Source: Okeania sp. KiyG1
GTDB taxonomy: Bacteria > Cyanobacteriota > Cyanobacteriia > Cyanobacteriales > Microcoleaceae
Direction of reading: 5' to 3'
DNA length: 64,000 nt
Assembly: GCF_014132355.1 (NCBI RefSeq)
Contig: NZ_BLZO01000094.1
Span: 149,832 to 213,831, forward strand
A program made the translations under genes and the position numbers. Below, piece after piece: positions 54,142 through 64,000 of this stretch (the first letter of the stretch is position 1; each line of letters opens with the position of its first letter). The notes below the pieces were generated by a model. That model worked only from the letters and a program-made list of their open reading frames with translations. It was not told the DNA's origin and made no database searches.

Positions 54142-55327
54142 ATTTTTTTCCTTAATGTCAAGAATTAATTTTGATGATTCGGTGAAGTGATACCGTTTCA
54201 CGGAAGTCAGAAGTCATATACGGGACTTACGCAAATTAACCTTTAAAGCTCCGAATGGCGCCCTCACTGGATTTAGTGTTCCTGCGTAAGTCCTGATATA
54301 TAATCCGGTTGAACAGAAGTCAATTGCGACCAAAGGGTTTGCCTAGTATTCCGCACCGAAAGTAATCTCCTAAACCTCTGAGATTACTTCCTTCCACTTC
54401 GTTACTTATAGTATATATACTATATTTAGAATATAATTATGTCAATACCCTCTATGATTTTTTTTTATTGAAGGCTGAAACCTTTATTTAATAAACTTTA
54501 TAGCTGTAGTTCAGCTTTATATATGATTAGCGTCCGCAGCTAAAACTACAAAATTCTATATACATAGTATAGTTATTGTTGATATATATAACATCATATA
54601 TATAGTTAGCCTTATGAGTTATTTCCTGAACTGAGCCGACTCAGTTATATTTCACGAAACGAGTTATTATGCTGTTAGCTTGGAACTTAGGTTTTAAACC
54701 AACGAGTCTCACCGTTCGGTTACTACTGATCGCCCTAACAGGACTATATTTATCAACTTAGTCATCCTTAATTTAACCAGGACTTTTATAGTATATATAC
54801 TGTAAAAATATATTAATGTCAATGCCCTGTATGATTTTTTTTTATTGAAGGCTGAAACCTTTATTTAGGGCTTACTGATCTAATATCAAAGCATTGACTG
54901 ATATTGGTTGTAGAATTTTTTGGTCTAAAAAAGTGTCAGTTTACAAAATCCTAAAAGCCTTACCAATTAATACTTTTGACTTTTGACTTTTAATATAAAA
55001 TCCGTTGGCTTCGGAGTAATATAATTTCATCGATCAATCGTCATACAATGCGTAGGGGCGAATGGCCATTGGCTAGCGCCAAGCTCCGCTTTATATGTTG
55101 CGGAGCAAAACGCCCCTACAATCTTAATAATGCTGAATAATACCTTTGATATAACTTTTGAGTTCCGCAGTGCAGGATGGCAGAAATAACTAACCAGTGA
55201 CAAAATCCTAAAAACTTTACCAATTAATACTTTTAACTTTTGACTTTTGACTTCCGCTGACTTCCGCTCATGTTCCGGTACAATATGTATACTTGAAAGA
55301 AGTTAAGTATATTGGGAGGAAAATATA
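54142..55327. other. Gene-poor region with MITE, direct repeats and hairpins
   Basis: A 75-bp family 2 MITE lies at 54221-54295. An ~80-bp direct repeat at about 54408-54488 and 54788-54868 shares TATAGTATATATACT and TTTTTTTTATTGAAGGCTGA with AAACCTTTATTTA. Between them is a possible 30-codon gene. At 55055-55120 the small hairpin CGCTTTATATGTTGCGGAGC is inserted within an AGGGGCGAATGG ... CGCCCCTACA unit. TTTTGACTTTTGACTT repeats precede the next gene. Confidence 0.65.
54669..54761 (+). CDS. Possible 30-residue hydrophobic peptide
   Basis: ATG 54669 to TAG 54761 encodes a 30-residue peptide with a soluble start (MLLAWNLGFKPTS) and a hydrophobic end (VRLLLIALTGLYLS). It lies between two copies of an ~80-bp direct repeat. 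Only a weak purine stretch (CGAAACGAG) precedes it. It does not match any photosystem or cytochrome b6f small subunit I know. It could be a real small membrane peptide or chance. Confidence 0.25.
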   Translation: MLLAWNLGFKPTSLTVRLLLIALTGLYLST

Positions 55328-56965
55328 TTGATGTCTCAATTACCCCAAGACTTTTTCAAGCAATTAAGGATTGAAGGTACTAAGGTTAAACTGTCTGAGG
55401 AAGAACGCAGAACATTGAGCATCGCGCTGGAGGGTCTGTCAATTAAAGAAATAGCTGAGAGAGAAGGTATTTCTGAGGTAGCTGTCCAAAAAAGACTAGG
55501 AAAAGCTTACAAAAAATTTGGTCTTACCAGCAGTGGCCCAGGAAAGTTGACGGAGTTGAAATATCTACTTGAGTCAAAATATCAATCTCAAACGGAAGTC
55601 AAGCAGGAGTTTCAAACTGATGATAAATATTATCATTTAGAAGAAGCACCACGGCCAACTAATTTTTATGGGCGAGAAAAACAACTTACTAAACTTGAAC
55701 AATGGATAATTGAAGATAAGTGTCAACTTTTGGCAATTTTAGGAAAAGGTGGTATTGGTAAAACAGCTTTGTCAGTTAAACTAATTGAAAGAATTAAAAA
55801 TAATTTTAATTATGTTATCTGGCAGACCCTCCGTAATGCACCAGATTTTACCAAGACTATAAGGGGTTTAATTGATATTTTGTCTGGCAAATTTACTACT
55901 TATTTAAAAGTTGAAAATGAATCTACTACTCAGTTAGAACGAGAAAAAATAGAAAATGAGATGATTTCGACATTAATGCAGTATTTGAGAGAGCGTCGTT
56001 GTTTGATTATTTTCGATAATCTAGAGACAATTTTAAAGGTTAATGAATTTGTCGGACATTATCAAGATACATATAAAGGATATGGCAGACTTTTAAGACG
56101 TTTAGGAGAGGAAAAACATCAAAGCTGCATATTAATTACGAGTCGAGAAAAACCAAGAGAAATTGCTTTTTTGGCACAGGAAGAAATAGAGGATGAAGAA
56201 ATAGAAATACAACCAGTTCGTTCCTTACAATTAGGTGGACTCAGAGAGGAGGAAGCAACAGAAATTCTCGCAGCAAAAAAATTATCTGGAAAAGATATGT
56301 GGAAGCGTTTGATTAAACTTTATGAAGGTAATCCTCTTGGTTTGAAATTAATTTCAAATACTATTAAGCAACTTTATGGAGGGGATGTTGATGAATTTTT
56401 AAGTCAAACATTAACCTATGTGGTTAGGGGGTTTGGAGAGATAATAAAAGACCAGTTTAAACGTATGACTTTTTTGGAGCAAGAAATTGTCTATTGGCTG
56501 GCTCTTGAATCTCATTTATCTATAGAAAAGTTGAAAGAAAAATTTGTCTCTCCACCTCGACAAATAGGCGATATTTTGAATGCTTTACAATCATTAAATG
56601 ACCGATATATGATTGATAAAGAGGGATATGATTGGAATTTACAGGATACTATTCGGGAATGTGTACTTCATCAATTTGTCGAGCAGATTTGCCAGGAGAT
56701 TAAAGACTGTCAGACAATAGTAGATATTAAACTTATGACAAGTCACAATTTTATAGATAGCAATAATACTAAGAAGAATGAGATTAACTCTCCTTTAAAA
56801 TTAATTGAAAATAAGTTATACAGTCTGGAATATTTTAGAAGTCTCGAAGAGGTAATTGAAAGACTACAAAAAATTCAGAAAATTCTAGAAGGAAAATCTC
56901 AGCTAGAAATAGGATATGCTGATGAAAATGTTCGGGAACTTTTAGAGGAATTTCAGCGGAAATAA
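55328..56965 (+). CDS. HTH-NB-ARC STAND NTPase without a repeat sensor
   Basis: 545 residues. Residues about 15-75 form a LuxR/sigma-4-like helix-turn-helix (SEEERRTLSIALEGLSIKEI, EREGISEVAVQKRLGKAYKK), as in cyanobacterial vMAP-type STAND regulators. An NB-ARC NTPase follows: Walker A GKGGIGKTAL (about 140-149), Walker B RCLIIFDNLE (about 228-237), ITSREKPRE sensor, and GNPLGLKL. The C-terminal ~200 residues are helical (winged-helix plus coiled coil) and lack the WD40 or TPR sensor that most STAND proteins carry, so this may be a short or truncated form. It starts after AGGAAAATATATTG and faces a trypsin-like protease gene. STAND proteins act as nucleotide-driven switches, often in defence. 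Confidence 0.88.
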   Translation: MMSQLPQDFFKQLRIEGTKVKLSEEERRTLSIALEGLSIKEIAEREGISEVAVQKRLGKAYKKFGLTSSGPGKLTELKYLLESKYQSQTEVKQEFQTDDKYYHLEEAPRPTNFYGREKQLTKLEQWIIEDKCQLLAILGKGGIGKTALSVKLIERIKNNFNYVIWQTLRNAPDFTKTIRGLIDILSGKFTTYLKVENESTTQLEREKIENEMISTLMQYLRERRCLIIFDNLETILKVNEFVGHYQDTYKGYGRLLRRLGEEKHQSCILITSREKPREIAFLAQEEIEDEEIEIQPVRSLQLGGLREEEATEILAAKKLSGKDMWKRLIKLYEGNPLGLKLISNTIKQLYGGDVDEFLSQTLTYVVRGFGEIIKDQFKRMTFLEQEIVYWLALESHLSIEKLKEKFVSPPRQIGDILNALQSLNDRYMIDKEGYDWNLQDTIRECVLHQFVEQICQEIKDCQTIVDIKLMTSHNFIDSNNTKKNEINSPLKLIENKLYSLEYFRSLEEVIERLQKIQKILEGKSQLEIGYADENVRELLEEFQRK

Positions 56966-56994
56966 AGCTTGTTGTTTATTTTGGTGGTTCGGCA

Positions 56995-58799
56995 CTATTT
57001 TAATTCATCATAAGCATTCCAAATTTCAAGAAATTGAGATTGAACCTCTGAAGGTAATTTGTTAATTGCACTTTGAAAAGTTTCGAGTGCTTTTTTGTGG
57101 TTTTTATATTCTTCTGGCTGATAGTTGAGGCAGACATTAGTAAGAAATAAATCTTTTGGTTCTCTCATAACAAGACCACTATCTTTCCGCCATTGTTGAG
57201 CAAAGTTTATCCAAATAGAACGCTGATTTTCTGAGATTTTTTTTTGTAGAAAATTTAGAGCTTCATCTTTTTTTTGTGAAGGTTCTTTGCTATATGACTC
57301 GCACACATCAGCAATAAAAATAGATGATAGTTGAACTGGTGCTTGTTCTTCAACTTTTGGAGATTCTTGTGGTGTATTTTCTGAAAATTCTGGTGCTTGT
57401 TCTTCAACTTTTGGAGATTCTTGTGGTGTATTTTCTGAAAATTCTGATGCTTCTATATTGAACGTTCCTTGCCTACAATTTGGTCTATTTCGTAAGCTGT
57501 AATTTGGATCAGGTATTTGAGATGATTTTTCTACTGAATTATTTGTGGAGCAAGTAATAGAATTTGTTTCTGGATTATTACTACTGGCTGTCTCTGGTAG
57601 TAAAATTGCTCCAACAAAAGCTTTCAAATTCAGATTATTGATACCTCTTTTGGGAGTAGCATAATGAAATACTCCTCTAGTAGTTGTACGAATAACAAAG
57701 TTGTAATTTTCTGAGTTAGTATCTACCCCATTACGCTTCATTTGATTGATAGAGTTAAGGAAAACTTTAGTACGGCAATCTTTATAATCTATACACTCAA
57801 AATTATCCTCCTCTAATCTTTGCTTTTGAACTTGGAACATAGAATTGATAATAGATATTGCTTCTTTTTCTTCAGGTTTAAAGGATGAAGATTGAACCGT
57901 TGTTGGAGTTGGTTCAGTAGCAGTTACTTCTGGCTCTGGAATTTTTGGAATTGGTGTTGGAGAAGGAGAACTTTGAATTGTTGGAGTTGATTTTGGTGTT
58001 GGAGAAGGAGAACTTTGAATTGTTGAAGTTGGTTTTGATTTTGGAGGAGTTGGAATTTGATTTGCTTGGCTAATCATTGCTTGGATATTCCCTCGATTAG
58101 GCTTAATTGGAATGCCAATTTTAAACCCTGTTTTGACTGGAATGGGTTCAAGTCGATTGTTAGGTAGCAATATAGCTTCGCTTTGGCGGTTTAGTTGTAA
58201 GTCACTCAGACTATGAACCCCAATTAAACATCCTTTTCGATCCAATACAGGACCACCACTCATTCCACTAGTTGTATTATTTGTATAAGTTAAAACACGA
58301 TTATTATCGACTATATCTTTAGTAGAAGAAATAATTCCATTAGTCATCTGAAAATTCCTGGCCCACTCCAAATTATTAGGATATCCAGATACATAAACAT
58401 CAGCCCCTTCTTGAACATCAGCACAATTTAATTTAGCAGAGGAATATTTCTGTTCGCTAGTAAATTTTAAGATAGCTAAATCAAGATTAGATTCTTTTTC
58501 GATTTCTTCAATTGGATATTGTTTGCCATTGAAAGTTGCTACTTTCAATTTATCTATATCTCGATTCTTTATAACGTGAGATGCAGTCAAAATATAATAA
58601 GTATTTTCTTCTTTTTATAGATAACTCCTGAACCTAAAGGTTGAAATTTTCCCTCTTCTGAAATTCCAACTGAAACCGTAATTGTTTTTGCTTTCTTATG
58701 AATTCCTTCACTAGCTGATGCCAGAATAATTTCTGGTGGAATTATGCCCATAGCTGTTGCTATTATTAAAGTAGTTAATAAATTGTTTAAAAATTTCAT
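56995..58799 (-). pseudogene. Trypsin-like serine protease with pilin-like domain, one frameshift
   Basis: The start MKFLNNLLTTL at ATG 58799 (GAGAGAGAAA upstream) gives a signal peptide and the first strands; the frame then shifts near 58600 and resumes to 56995. Adding one A to the AAAAAGAAGAAAA run restores a continuous frame through ENTYYILTASHVI. The catalytic triad is then complete: His in TASHV, Asp in SNLDLAIL, Ser in TSGMSGGPVL. A Pro/Ser/Thr linker follows, then a type IV pilin-like G/H domain (NFVIRTTTRGVFHYATPKRG, LKAFVGAILL), a tandem 18-residue repeat (EFSENTPQESPKVEEQAP, 54-bp unit at 57338-57445), and a helical tail. It ends 29 bp from the STAND gene stop, convergent. Confidence 0.85.
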
Positions 58800-59382
58800 T
58801 TTCTCTCTCAAATAGATTTATCTAAACAGTTGGTTCTTACTTTAAAGTTTTCTTTTCTCTCCACAACTAGAGTAAGCATTCAGCAGTCAGTCATTAGCTA
58901 TCAGCTATTTGTTATTAACTCATTATCATACTAGAGGGGAATTATTCACCAAGGAGAATTAAAATTCATTAATGAAATTGGCTATAACCTAACCTCAGTT
59001 ATTGCTTGAATATTTTCATGCATCTGATTGCTTACCAACCAGAAGCTCCCAGATCCTAAGATATTCTCACTAGAGAAAAAAGGAATACCCTGTGAAGTAA
59101 TAATCCTAGAGGGTTAGGTCTGGTAATTGATAAAGTAATACTAATTTTCTCAGGTATTTTAGATACTAATATAGAAAATTTTAAGTATAAGTACCTGTTT
59201 CAAGATTATTTTGGTAGAGCTTGCAAGCAATTTCTCTCCAAAGTCCTGTAAAGTACCCTAGAGCATCACAAACAGAGTTACCCTTTGTAAATTGATGTTT
59301 TGTATACAAAATATATTATGCTATCCTATATGATACATAACTAAAGATAATTATCTTTAATTCTTAGCCACTAAATTTTCCT
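58800..59382. promoter_or_regulatory. Shared upstream region of divergent protease and COP23 genes
   Basis: 570 bp between divergently read genes must hold both promoters. AT-rich, with a TCAGCAGTCAGTCATTAGC repeat (about 58880) and a weak TAATTATCTTTAA-type inverted segment near 59347. I cannot assign -10/-35 boxes with confidence. No gene was seen. Confidence 0.4.
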
Positions 59383-59910
59383 ATGAAGTTAAAATTCTTT
59401 TTGAAAAGTGCTTTGACAGGAATCTTGGGTGGGTTAAGCTTCACAGTATATCCCTTGGCTGTTCGTGCTGAGAATATTAAAGATACCTGTACAAGCGACT
59501 CACCAATTATAGAAATTTCCTCTCATACTGATCGTCCCGATCTTCGAGATGTTTTGTATTTTAGGTTTGATCTAACTTTCCCGAACGATCTAAATAGAGC
59601 GCAACAAACCTGCGAAGAAGTCTCTGAGAAATTGCAGACTCATCTTGAAAGCGATCAAAAGCTAGAAATAATTTTAGGAAAACCAAATGATCGCTTTGTA
59701 ATTTGTCTAGCACAAGAAGATTCTTGCAGTGCTAATAGTAAAAACTTATTTGCACTTAAACCTGAAGAAGGGCCAGAATTGTTAAGCAACTTACTAGATG
59801 TTAAGCCTTCAAAGAGAAGCTTGGCAGGGGATGGATTATATTTGTCAACCGTTGGAATTCAAACAAATTTTTGGCAAAGAACATTGCAGAGGTTTACACC
59901 TAGACTTTAG
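59383..59910 (+). CDS. COP23 (circadian oscillating protein) domain secreted protein
   Basis: 175 residues. A signal peptide (residues 1-29, ending VRAEN) sends it out of the cytoplasm. The domain pattern matches COP23: conserved cysteines in DTCTSD, QQTCEEVSEKLQTHL, FVICLAQEDSC, and the closing LFALKPEEGPELLSNLLDV. COP23 was described as a membrane-associated, rhythmically expressed protein of a unicellular cyanobacterium; its biochemical role is unknown. COP23 domains are often found near trypsin-like proteases, as here. Divergent from the protease gene. Confidence 0.8.
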   Translation: MKLKFFLKSALTGILGGLSFTVYPLAVRAENIKDTCTSDSPIIEISSHTDRPDLRDVLYFRFDLTFPNDLNRAQQTCEEVSEKLQTHLESDQKLEIILGKPNDRFVICLAQEDSCSANSKNLFALKPEEGPELLSNLLDVKPSKRSLAGDGLYLSTVGIQTNFWQRTLQRFTPRL

Positions 59911-60095
59911 ATAATACCCTTAAAGCAAGATTAAGTAGGTAGGTATCAAAATTTATCGTTAGAGGAGGGCAGGAGGCAGAGAGTAGAAGGGACAAGCAAA
60001 AAGGCTTGTGAGTTACTTTACTTTTTGTTATATAGCTGTTTTTTTCTTGCCTACCTATCTTAAATTATTGATTTTTGAAAGAGATTTATCACTTT

Positions 60096-62808
60096 CTATT
60101 GCTGTAGCTTTTTTTGACAATTCAAAGCTTCAGTCTTTAGTTTCAAATTTCCTTCTTCTATTTCTCTTTCTAGCTGCTGGACTTTTTGACAATCTCTTAA
60201 TGCTGCCTCAAATTTTGACAATTCATAAAATACTTTCGCTCTAGCTAATAAAATTCTAGCTTTTAAACCTTTTAGATTGTCTTTATTTGTTAGATCAAGG
60301 GCTTCATTATAAGATTCTTCCGATTTATCAAAAATAATCTTTGCGTTTTCATTCATTTTTGTTAAAACTTTGCCTTGTCTAAAGAAAACTTCTCCTAACA
60401 TTAGTCTAATCTGTATTTCAAAATTATTGTCATCTTTTGATATAGATGCTCTATTATTTTCAATCTTTCTCAAAGCACTCTTAATAAAATCTTCTGCCAG
60501 TAAATATGTTTTATAAGCTTCTGAATTATTACCTTTCTCTTCTATATCATACCCCCATTGCATTAATGTATAACCCCTATTAGACCAAGATTCTATATAT
60601 TCAGGATTAATTGTTATCGCGTCTTCATAATAACCATTAGCATCTTTATACTTATTTTGTTGGCTCAAAGAAACTCCGATACAGTTATTAGCTTTTGCCT
60701 GATTTTCTATATCATTCACTTCTGCTATTTCTAAAGCAGCTTGACAAGATTTCTCAGATTCTTCTGGTTGATTCAATTTACTAAATATATAGCCTTTATT
60801 AATCAAAGAATGAACATCATTTGGGCTGATATCTAGTGCCTGTTCAAAAAATCTTAGAGCATTTTGATAAGTTTCCTCAGACGATTTGCCTTCTTTTTCC
60901 AATTTATTTGCTTTATTTAGTAGTTTCATTCCTTTATTAAAACTTTCCTGGTATTTTGAATCCCCCACAAAAATAATCAAGCCCAATATCAATATACTCA
61001 AAACTATCACCCCAAATATAGTCCCTACCATCCAAAACTTCCGCTTAATTAATGATTGAAATTCAATAATATTTTTGCCCTTCAATCTTCCTAAATCATT
61101 TAAAACTTCTTGCGCAGAATTATAGCGCCTTCGTACATGATCGAAATCTACCATCTTATCCAAAATTCTGACTAATTTATTGTTAACTTGAATATTGTTA
61201 CTCCAGTTATATTTTCCTGTTTTTTTATCCCGCAGACCTAACTGATTCGGTTCTTTTCCTGTTAATGCTTGAATAGCAGTTATTCCTAGAGCATATATAT
61301 CACTATTACATCCAATTTGTTCATTTCCTTGAGCTTGTTCTGGCGACATATAACCGATAGTTCCTACTGATTCAGAGCTATTATACTGACCGATATTTTC
61401 CGAAAAAATCACCGCTTTTTTAACTGAACCAAAGTCAATTAAAACAAATTTTTCATCAGAAAAACGTCGCATAATATTAGAAGGTTTAATATCGCAGTGA
61501 ATCACACTATGACTATGAATAAAGTTCAATATTTCTAGTAGTTGGTGTAAAAATTCAATAACTTGATTTTGGTTCCAATTTTTTTTACTCAACTCTTGGC
61601 GAATATCTTCACCTTCTATATATTCTTGAACTAAATAAAAAGTTGGCTGGTCGGAAATATTGTTTCCTCCTGATTCTTCAAAAGAATCTCGCAATTTAGG
61701 AATCCTATTGTATGAACCCGAACCTAAAAGCGTTAAAGCTGCTACTTCGTATTTAAACTTTTCTCTTGTTTTGATTTTGTTTAAATTCTTATATTTTTCA
61801 AGTTTTAGTTGTTTAATTACATAAGGATAGGTTTGACTTTCTTCTATATTTTCTGCTAGATAAGTATTACCAAATCTGCCACTACCTAAATAATTCTTAA
61901 TTCTATAGGTATTATTTTTAAGAGTTTTACCTAGCATTTTAAAAGGTTCTAAATCTGCCAGAACTTCCATTGCAGATTGGTAGCGTTTTGTTGGGTCATG
62001 CTCTACCATTTTGATTAGAACATTAGATATCTTTCGATCGACTTCAGATAGTAAATCTTGCCATTTTACTGTTTCACTAGAACCATGATTAGATAGAGGA
62101 TGTTTTCCTATTAAACCTTCAATTGCTACAAAACCAACAGAATATATATCACTACAAAAGTTTATTTTTCCTTTTATTTGTTCGGGAGCAGAATACTTAC
62201 CATTACCACAAATTGTAGCACTTAATAAATCTCGACTATAATTTAAAGCGATTAACTTTACTAGACCAAAATCTATTAAATAGATTTTTCTATCCTGCCT
62301 TCCTCTAATTAAGTTTGCAGGATGAAGATCGCGATGAATCAATTTTTTTTCTGATATGCTTTTGGTTTGCAGGTATTCTAATATTCCCAAGATATCTATC
62401 AGAAAATTAATGACTTCTGTTTGATTCCATTTTGTTCCATTTCTCTGATTATTTTTAAATTCATATTTCAGATTATCACCCTCAATATATTCCTGAACTA
62501 AGAACATACTTTCTCCTTGAGGACTTGGTAAATTACAGGTAAAAAAATCAATCATTTTCGGAACTTGAGGATGATTAATTTTTTCAAAATATCAGATTCC
62601 TGTTAAAATTTTTTTGTGCTTCATTCGTATATCTGTTTAACTTTTTTACTGCATATTTAGAGCTAGTATTAGACAAATCTTCTGCTAAGTAAGTAATACC
62701 AAAACTACCTTCACCCAAGAGAGCCACAATACGGTATTCACCATTTTTACCAGTTATTACTTGACCTATGAGAGGATCTTTGGGAGATTGTTCGTTACCT
62801 TGATTCAT
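60096..62808 (-). pseudogene. Tandem Ser/Thr protein kinase with TPRs, two single-base frameshifts
   Basis: Starts at ATG 62808 (MNQGNEQSPKDPLIG). Kinase 1: glycine loop LLGEGSFGITYLAED, Lys in YAVKKLN, then two frameshifts near 62600 and 62580 (adding G to AACAGG and A to an A6 run restores the frame), then HRDLHPANL and DFGLVK. Kinase 2 (about residues 210-470 of the rest): GSGRFGNTYLAE, VIKQLK, HCDIKPSNIM, DFGSVK, GTIGYMSPEQAQG. Next come one membrane helix (VIVLSILILGLIIFVG) and several TPRs. Kinase 1 has Leu-His in place of the usual Ile/Val-Lys in its HRD loop (HRDLHPAN), so its catalytic Lys is replaced by His; kinase 2 keeps Lys. Two kinase domains in one chain are unusual. Confidence 0.85.
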
Positions 62809-63787
62809 ATTAGTATGGGAAAATATATTTGCTAAGTCTAAGTAAAGGACAAAAAACTTAAATTATAGAACAGAAAAAGGTTTCATAGAACTTAAACCAT
62901 AATATCCATGAAACCTGATATGAATCAGGATAGTTTACTACAAAAAACTTTAAAAAACCACTTTTATTACCATGGAGCCAGAATCAAATTTATCACTTTA
63001 TTTATATCCCGTGAAGGAAAAACTTATCTCAAATCGCCAATAACGTTATTGGAGTAGTATACAATAAATTACATCACTTTATAGCTGATTATACTTAGAA
63101 TCTAAGTACAATTAATGTTAGTGTTTGCGTAGTATTCCGGAGGAAAGGTTTGCCTTAGCAAACGTCGTATAGAAATTATAAATCAGTGTTCTCAAACTAA
63201 ATTGAGAAGAGTTTAATTCAGTCAGTTATATCATGTCCGGTTGAACAGTTATAAATAAATAACGACGGAGTCCTCAGGAGTCAACCCACCCCTAACCCCT
63301 CCCAACCCACCCCTAACCCCTCCCAACCCACCCCTAACCCCTCCCAGGAGGGGGGGAAGTCAGGAGTCAGGAGGGAAAAAGAAGAAGGAAGAAGGAAGAA
63401 GAAGAAGGAGAAAGTTTTTTATCACTAATCATCCGGACATGATATTATACAAAAAATTATAGGTTTAATTATCAGTTTAAAAGAACACTTTGTTTTGTAG
63501 TTTAGACCATAAATAAAGTTGCAAAAATTTTCTATTTGGCAATATAATTTATCAAAATAATTAGGGTGCATCTCATATTTGCAAAAATACTTTTTCCTAT
63601 ATATTATTCCCTGTTGCCTGTTGCCTAAAAAGGCATTCATTATTTTTGGTTAACTAATCCTAGCAAAATGTAGAAAATTTCATTCTAAAGAATACAATTT
63701 TTATTTAGTAACAATAAATTGACCCTACTCCCTCACTCCCTACTCCCCTACTCCCTCACTCCCCCACTCCCCCCACTCCCCCACTCC
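62809..63787. other. Intergenic region with a family 1 MITE
   Basis: AT-rich DNA with a AATAACGTTATT palindrome (63040-63051), a GTTTGCGTAGTATTCCGGAGG small-repeat copy (63124-63144), the MITE at 63229-63445, and CTCCCTACTCCCCTACTCC minisatellite (from 63724). No gene was recognised. Confidence 0.6.
63229..63445 (+). mobile_element. MITE family 1 copy, TA-flanked
   Basis: TATCATGTCCGGTTGAACAG at the left and CCGGACATGATAT at the right with TA on both sides, 217 bp. The interior has TTATAAATAAATAACGACGG (uninterrupted, unlike the 16.4-kb copy), three CAACCCACCCCTAACCCCTC minisatellite units and a GAAGAAGGAAGAAGG tract. Confidence 0.85.
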
Positions 63788-64000
63788 CTACTCCCTCACT
63801 CCCCACTCCCCGACCCAAGGAATAATATTATCCTCAGATAACTTTTGAGAAACAGCGATCGCTCCATAAAGATTCAAATGACTAGGGTCAGAAAATTTAT
63901 TATAAGTATCTGGCCATGCAGTACCTAAATCTCGGAATAAAAAGTTTGAATATTCTAAAGGTAACTGCTGCATATATTCTAGAAATTTTTGTTCATAGTT
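63788..64000 (-). CDS. C-terminal end of an SGNH/DUF1574-like protein (partial)
   Basis: The frame is open to the window edge; only about 70 C-terminal residues are seen. KFSDPSHLNLYGAIAVSQKL matches the Asp-x-x-His-Leu-Asn block V of SGNH hydrolase-like and DUF1574-type proteins, often found with membrane-bound O-acyltransferases that acetylate surface glycans. The last residues (VGEWGVRE) are encoded by the C-rich minisatellite. The start lies beyond 64000. Confidence 0.65.
   Translation of the reverse strand, partial: NYEQKFLEYMQQLPLEYSNFLFRDLGTAWPDTYNKFSDPSHLNLYGAIAVSQKLSEDNIIPWVGEWGVRE

Noticed and set aside
54669-54761. Identification of the 30-residue ORF as a photosystem or b6f small subunit
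   Set aside because: It does not match PsaM, PsbM, PsbX, PsbY, PetL, PetN or other small subunits that I know; kept only as an unassigned ORF.
1-64000. tRNA, rRNA or known riboswitch genes
   Set aside because: Scanned the gaps for T-loop (GGTTCGAATCC-like) patterns and rRNA-like blocks and saw none; a covariance-model search would be decisive.

Overview
The window looks like chromosomal DNA of a filamentous, probably marine, cyanobacterium. Direct signs are frequent GCGATCGC palindromes (HIP1), a CpcS/CpeS-family phycobiliprotein lyase, a CYP120-type P450, a COP23-type secreted protein, PEP-CTERM, CHAT-TPR, WD40 and Ser/Thr-kinase proteins. Gaps between genes are long and AT-rich, packed with small palindromes, minisatellites and MITEs, as in Trichodesmium, Okeania or Moorena. 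The genus is an inference; no rRNA or tRNA gene was seen.

Layout. 0.3-2.4 kb: membrane subtilase plus a small overlapping gene. 3.3-4.7 kb: CRISPR array of 19 repeats without cas genes in the window. 5.1-6.8 kb: bilin lyase and a lipoprotein solute-binding protein, overlapping. 7.5-8.6 kb: a secreted-protein gene whose own start codon and signal-peptide start are copied about nine times upstream as a chain of mini-ORFs. 9-10 kb: dprA. 10.7-11.7 kb: a VWA gene cut by an in-frame stop. 12.2-14.1 kb: a two-gene MotA/TolQ-like plus MotB-like motor pair with an unrecognised C-terminal domain. 14.2-16.1 kb: P450 and DUF2103. 17-27 kb: a surface-glycan/envelope set (cupin, DegT aminotransferase, polytopic glycosyltransferase-like protein, GT2, HTTM-DCC protein, PEP-CTERM protein) in which a ~510-bp upstream segment is duplicated. 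28-34 kb: housekeeping and assorted genes (typA, sufE, broken tnpB, XRE regulator, VanY-like peptidase, M41-like peptidase). 34.5-41 kb: CHAT-TPR protease with FecR-like and TPR partners. 41.6-43.2 kb: DUF6745 two-gene unit. 44-50 kb: metzincin-type protease, WD40 protein, ferric-reductase-like membrane protein. 50.3-54.1 kb: FAD-linked oxidase and a broken vanadium haloperoxidase-RTX gene. 55.3-62.8 kb: STAND NTPase, trypsin-like protease, COP23 protein and tandem Ser/Thr kinase. The right edge cuts an SGNH-like gene.

The mobile DNA is informative. At least five small inverted-repeat families occur. For two of them the duplicated segment at 16.4 and 25.9 kb supplies both occupied and empty sites, defining the element ends and target duplications directly. 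The large minus-strand genes between 52 and 63 kb carry single-base frameshifts, several in homopolymers, so the choice between sequencing error and gene decay should be settled before those genes are called dead.

Best candidates for undescribed biology: the mini-ORF array at 8.0-8.6 kb; the motor pair at 12.2-14.1 kb; the STAND/trypsin/COP23/dual-kinase neighbourhood at 55-63 kb; and the duplicated leader with its GTGAAC repeats.
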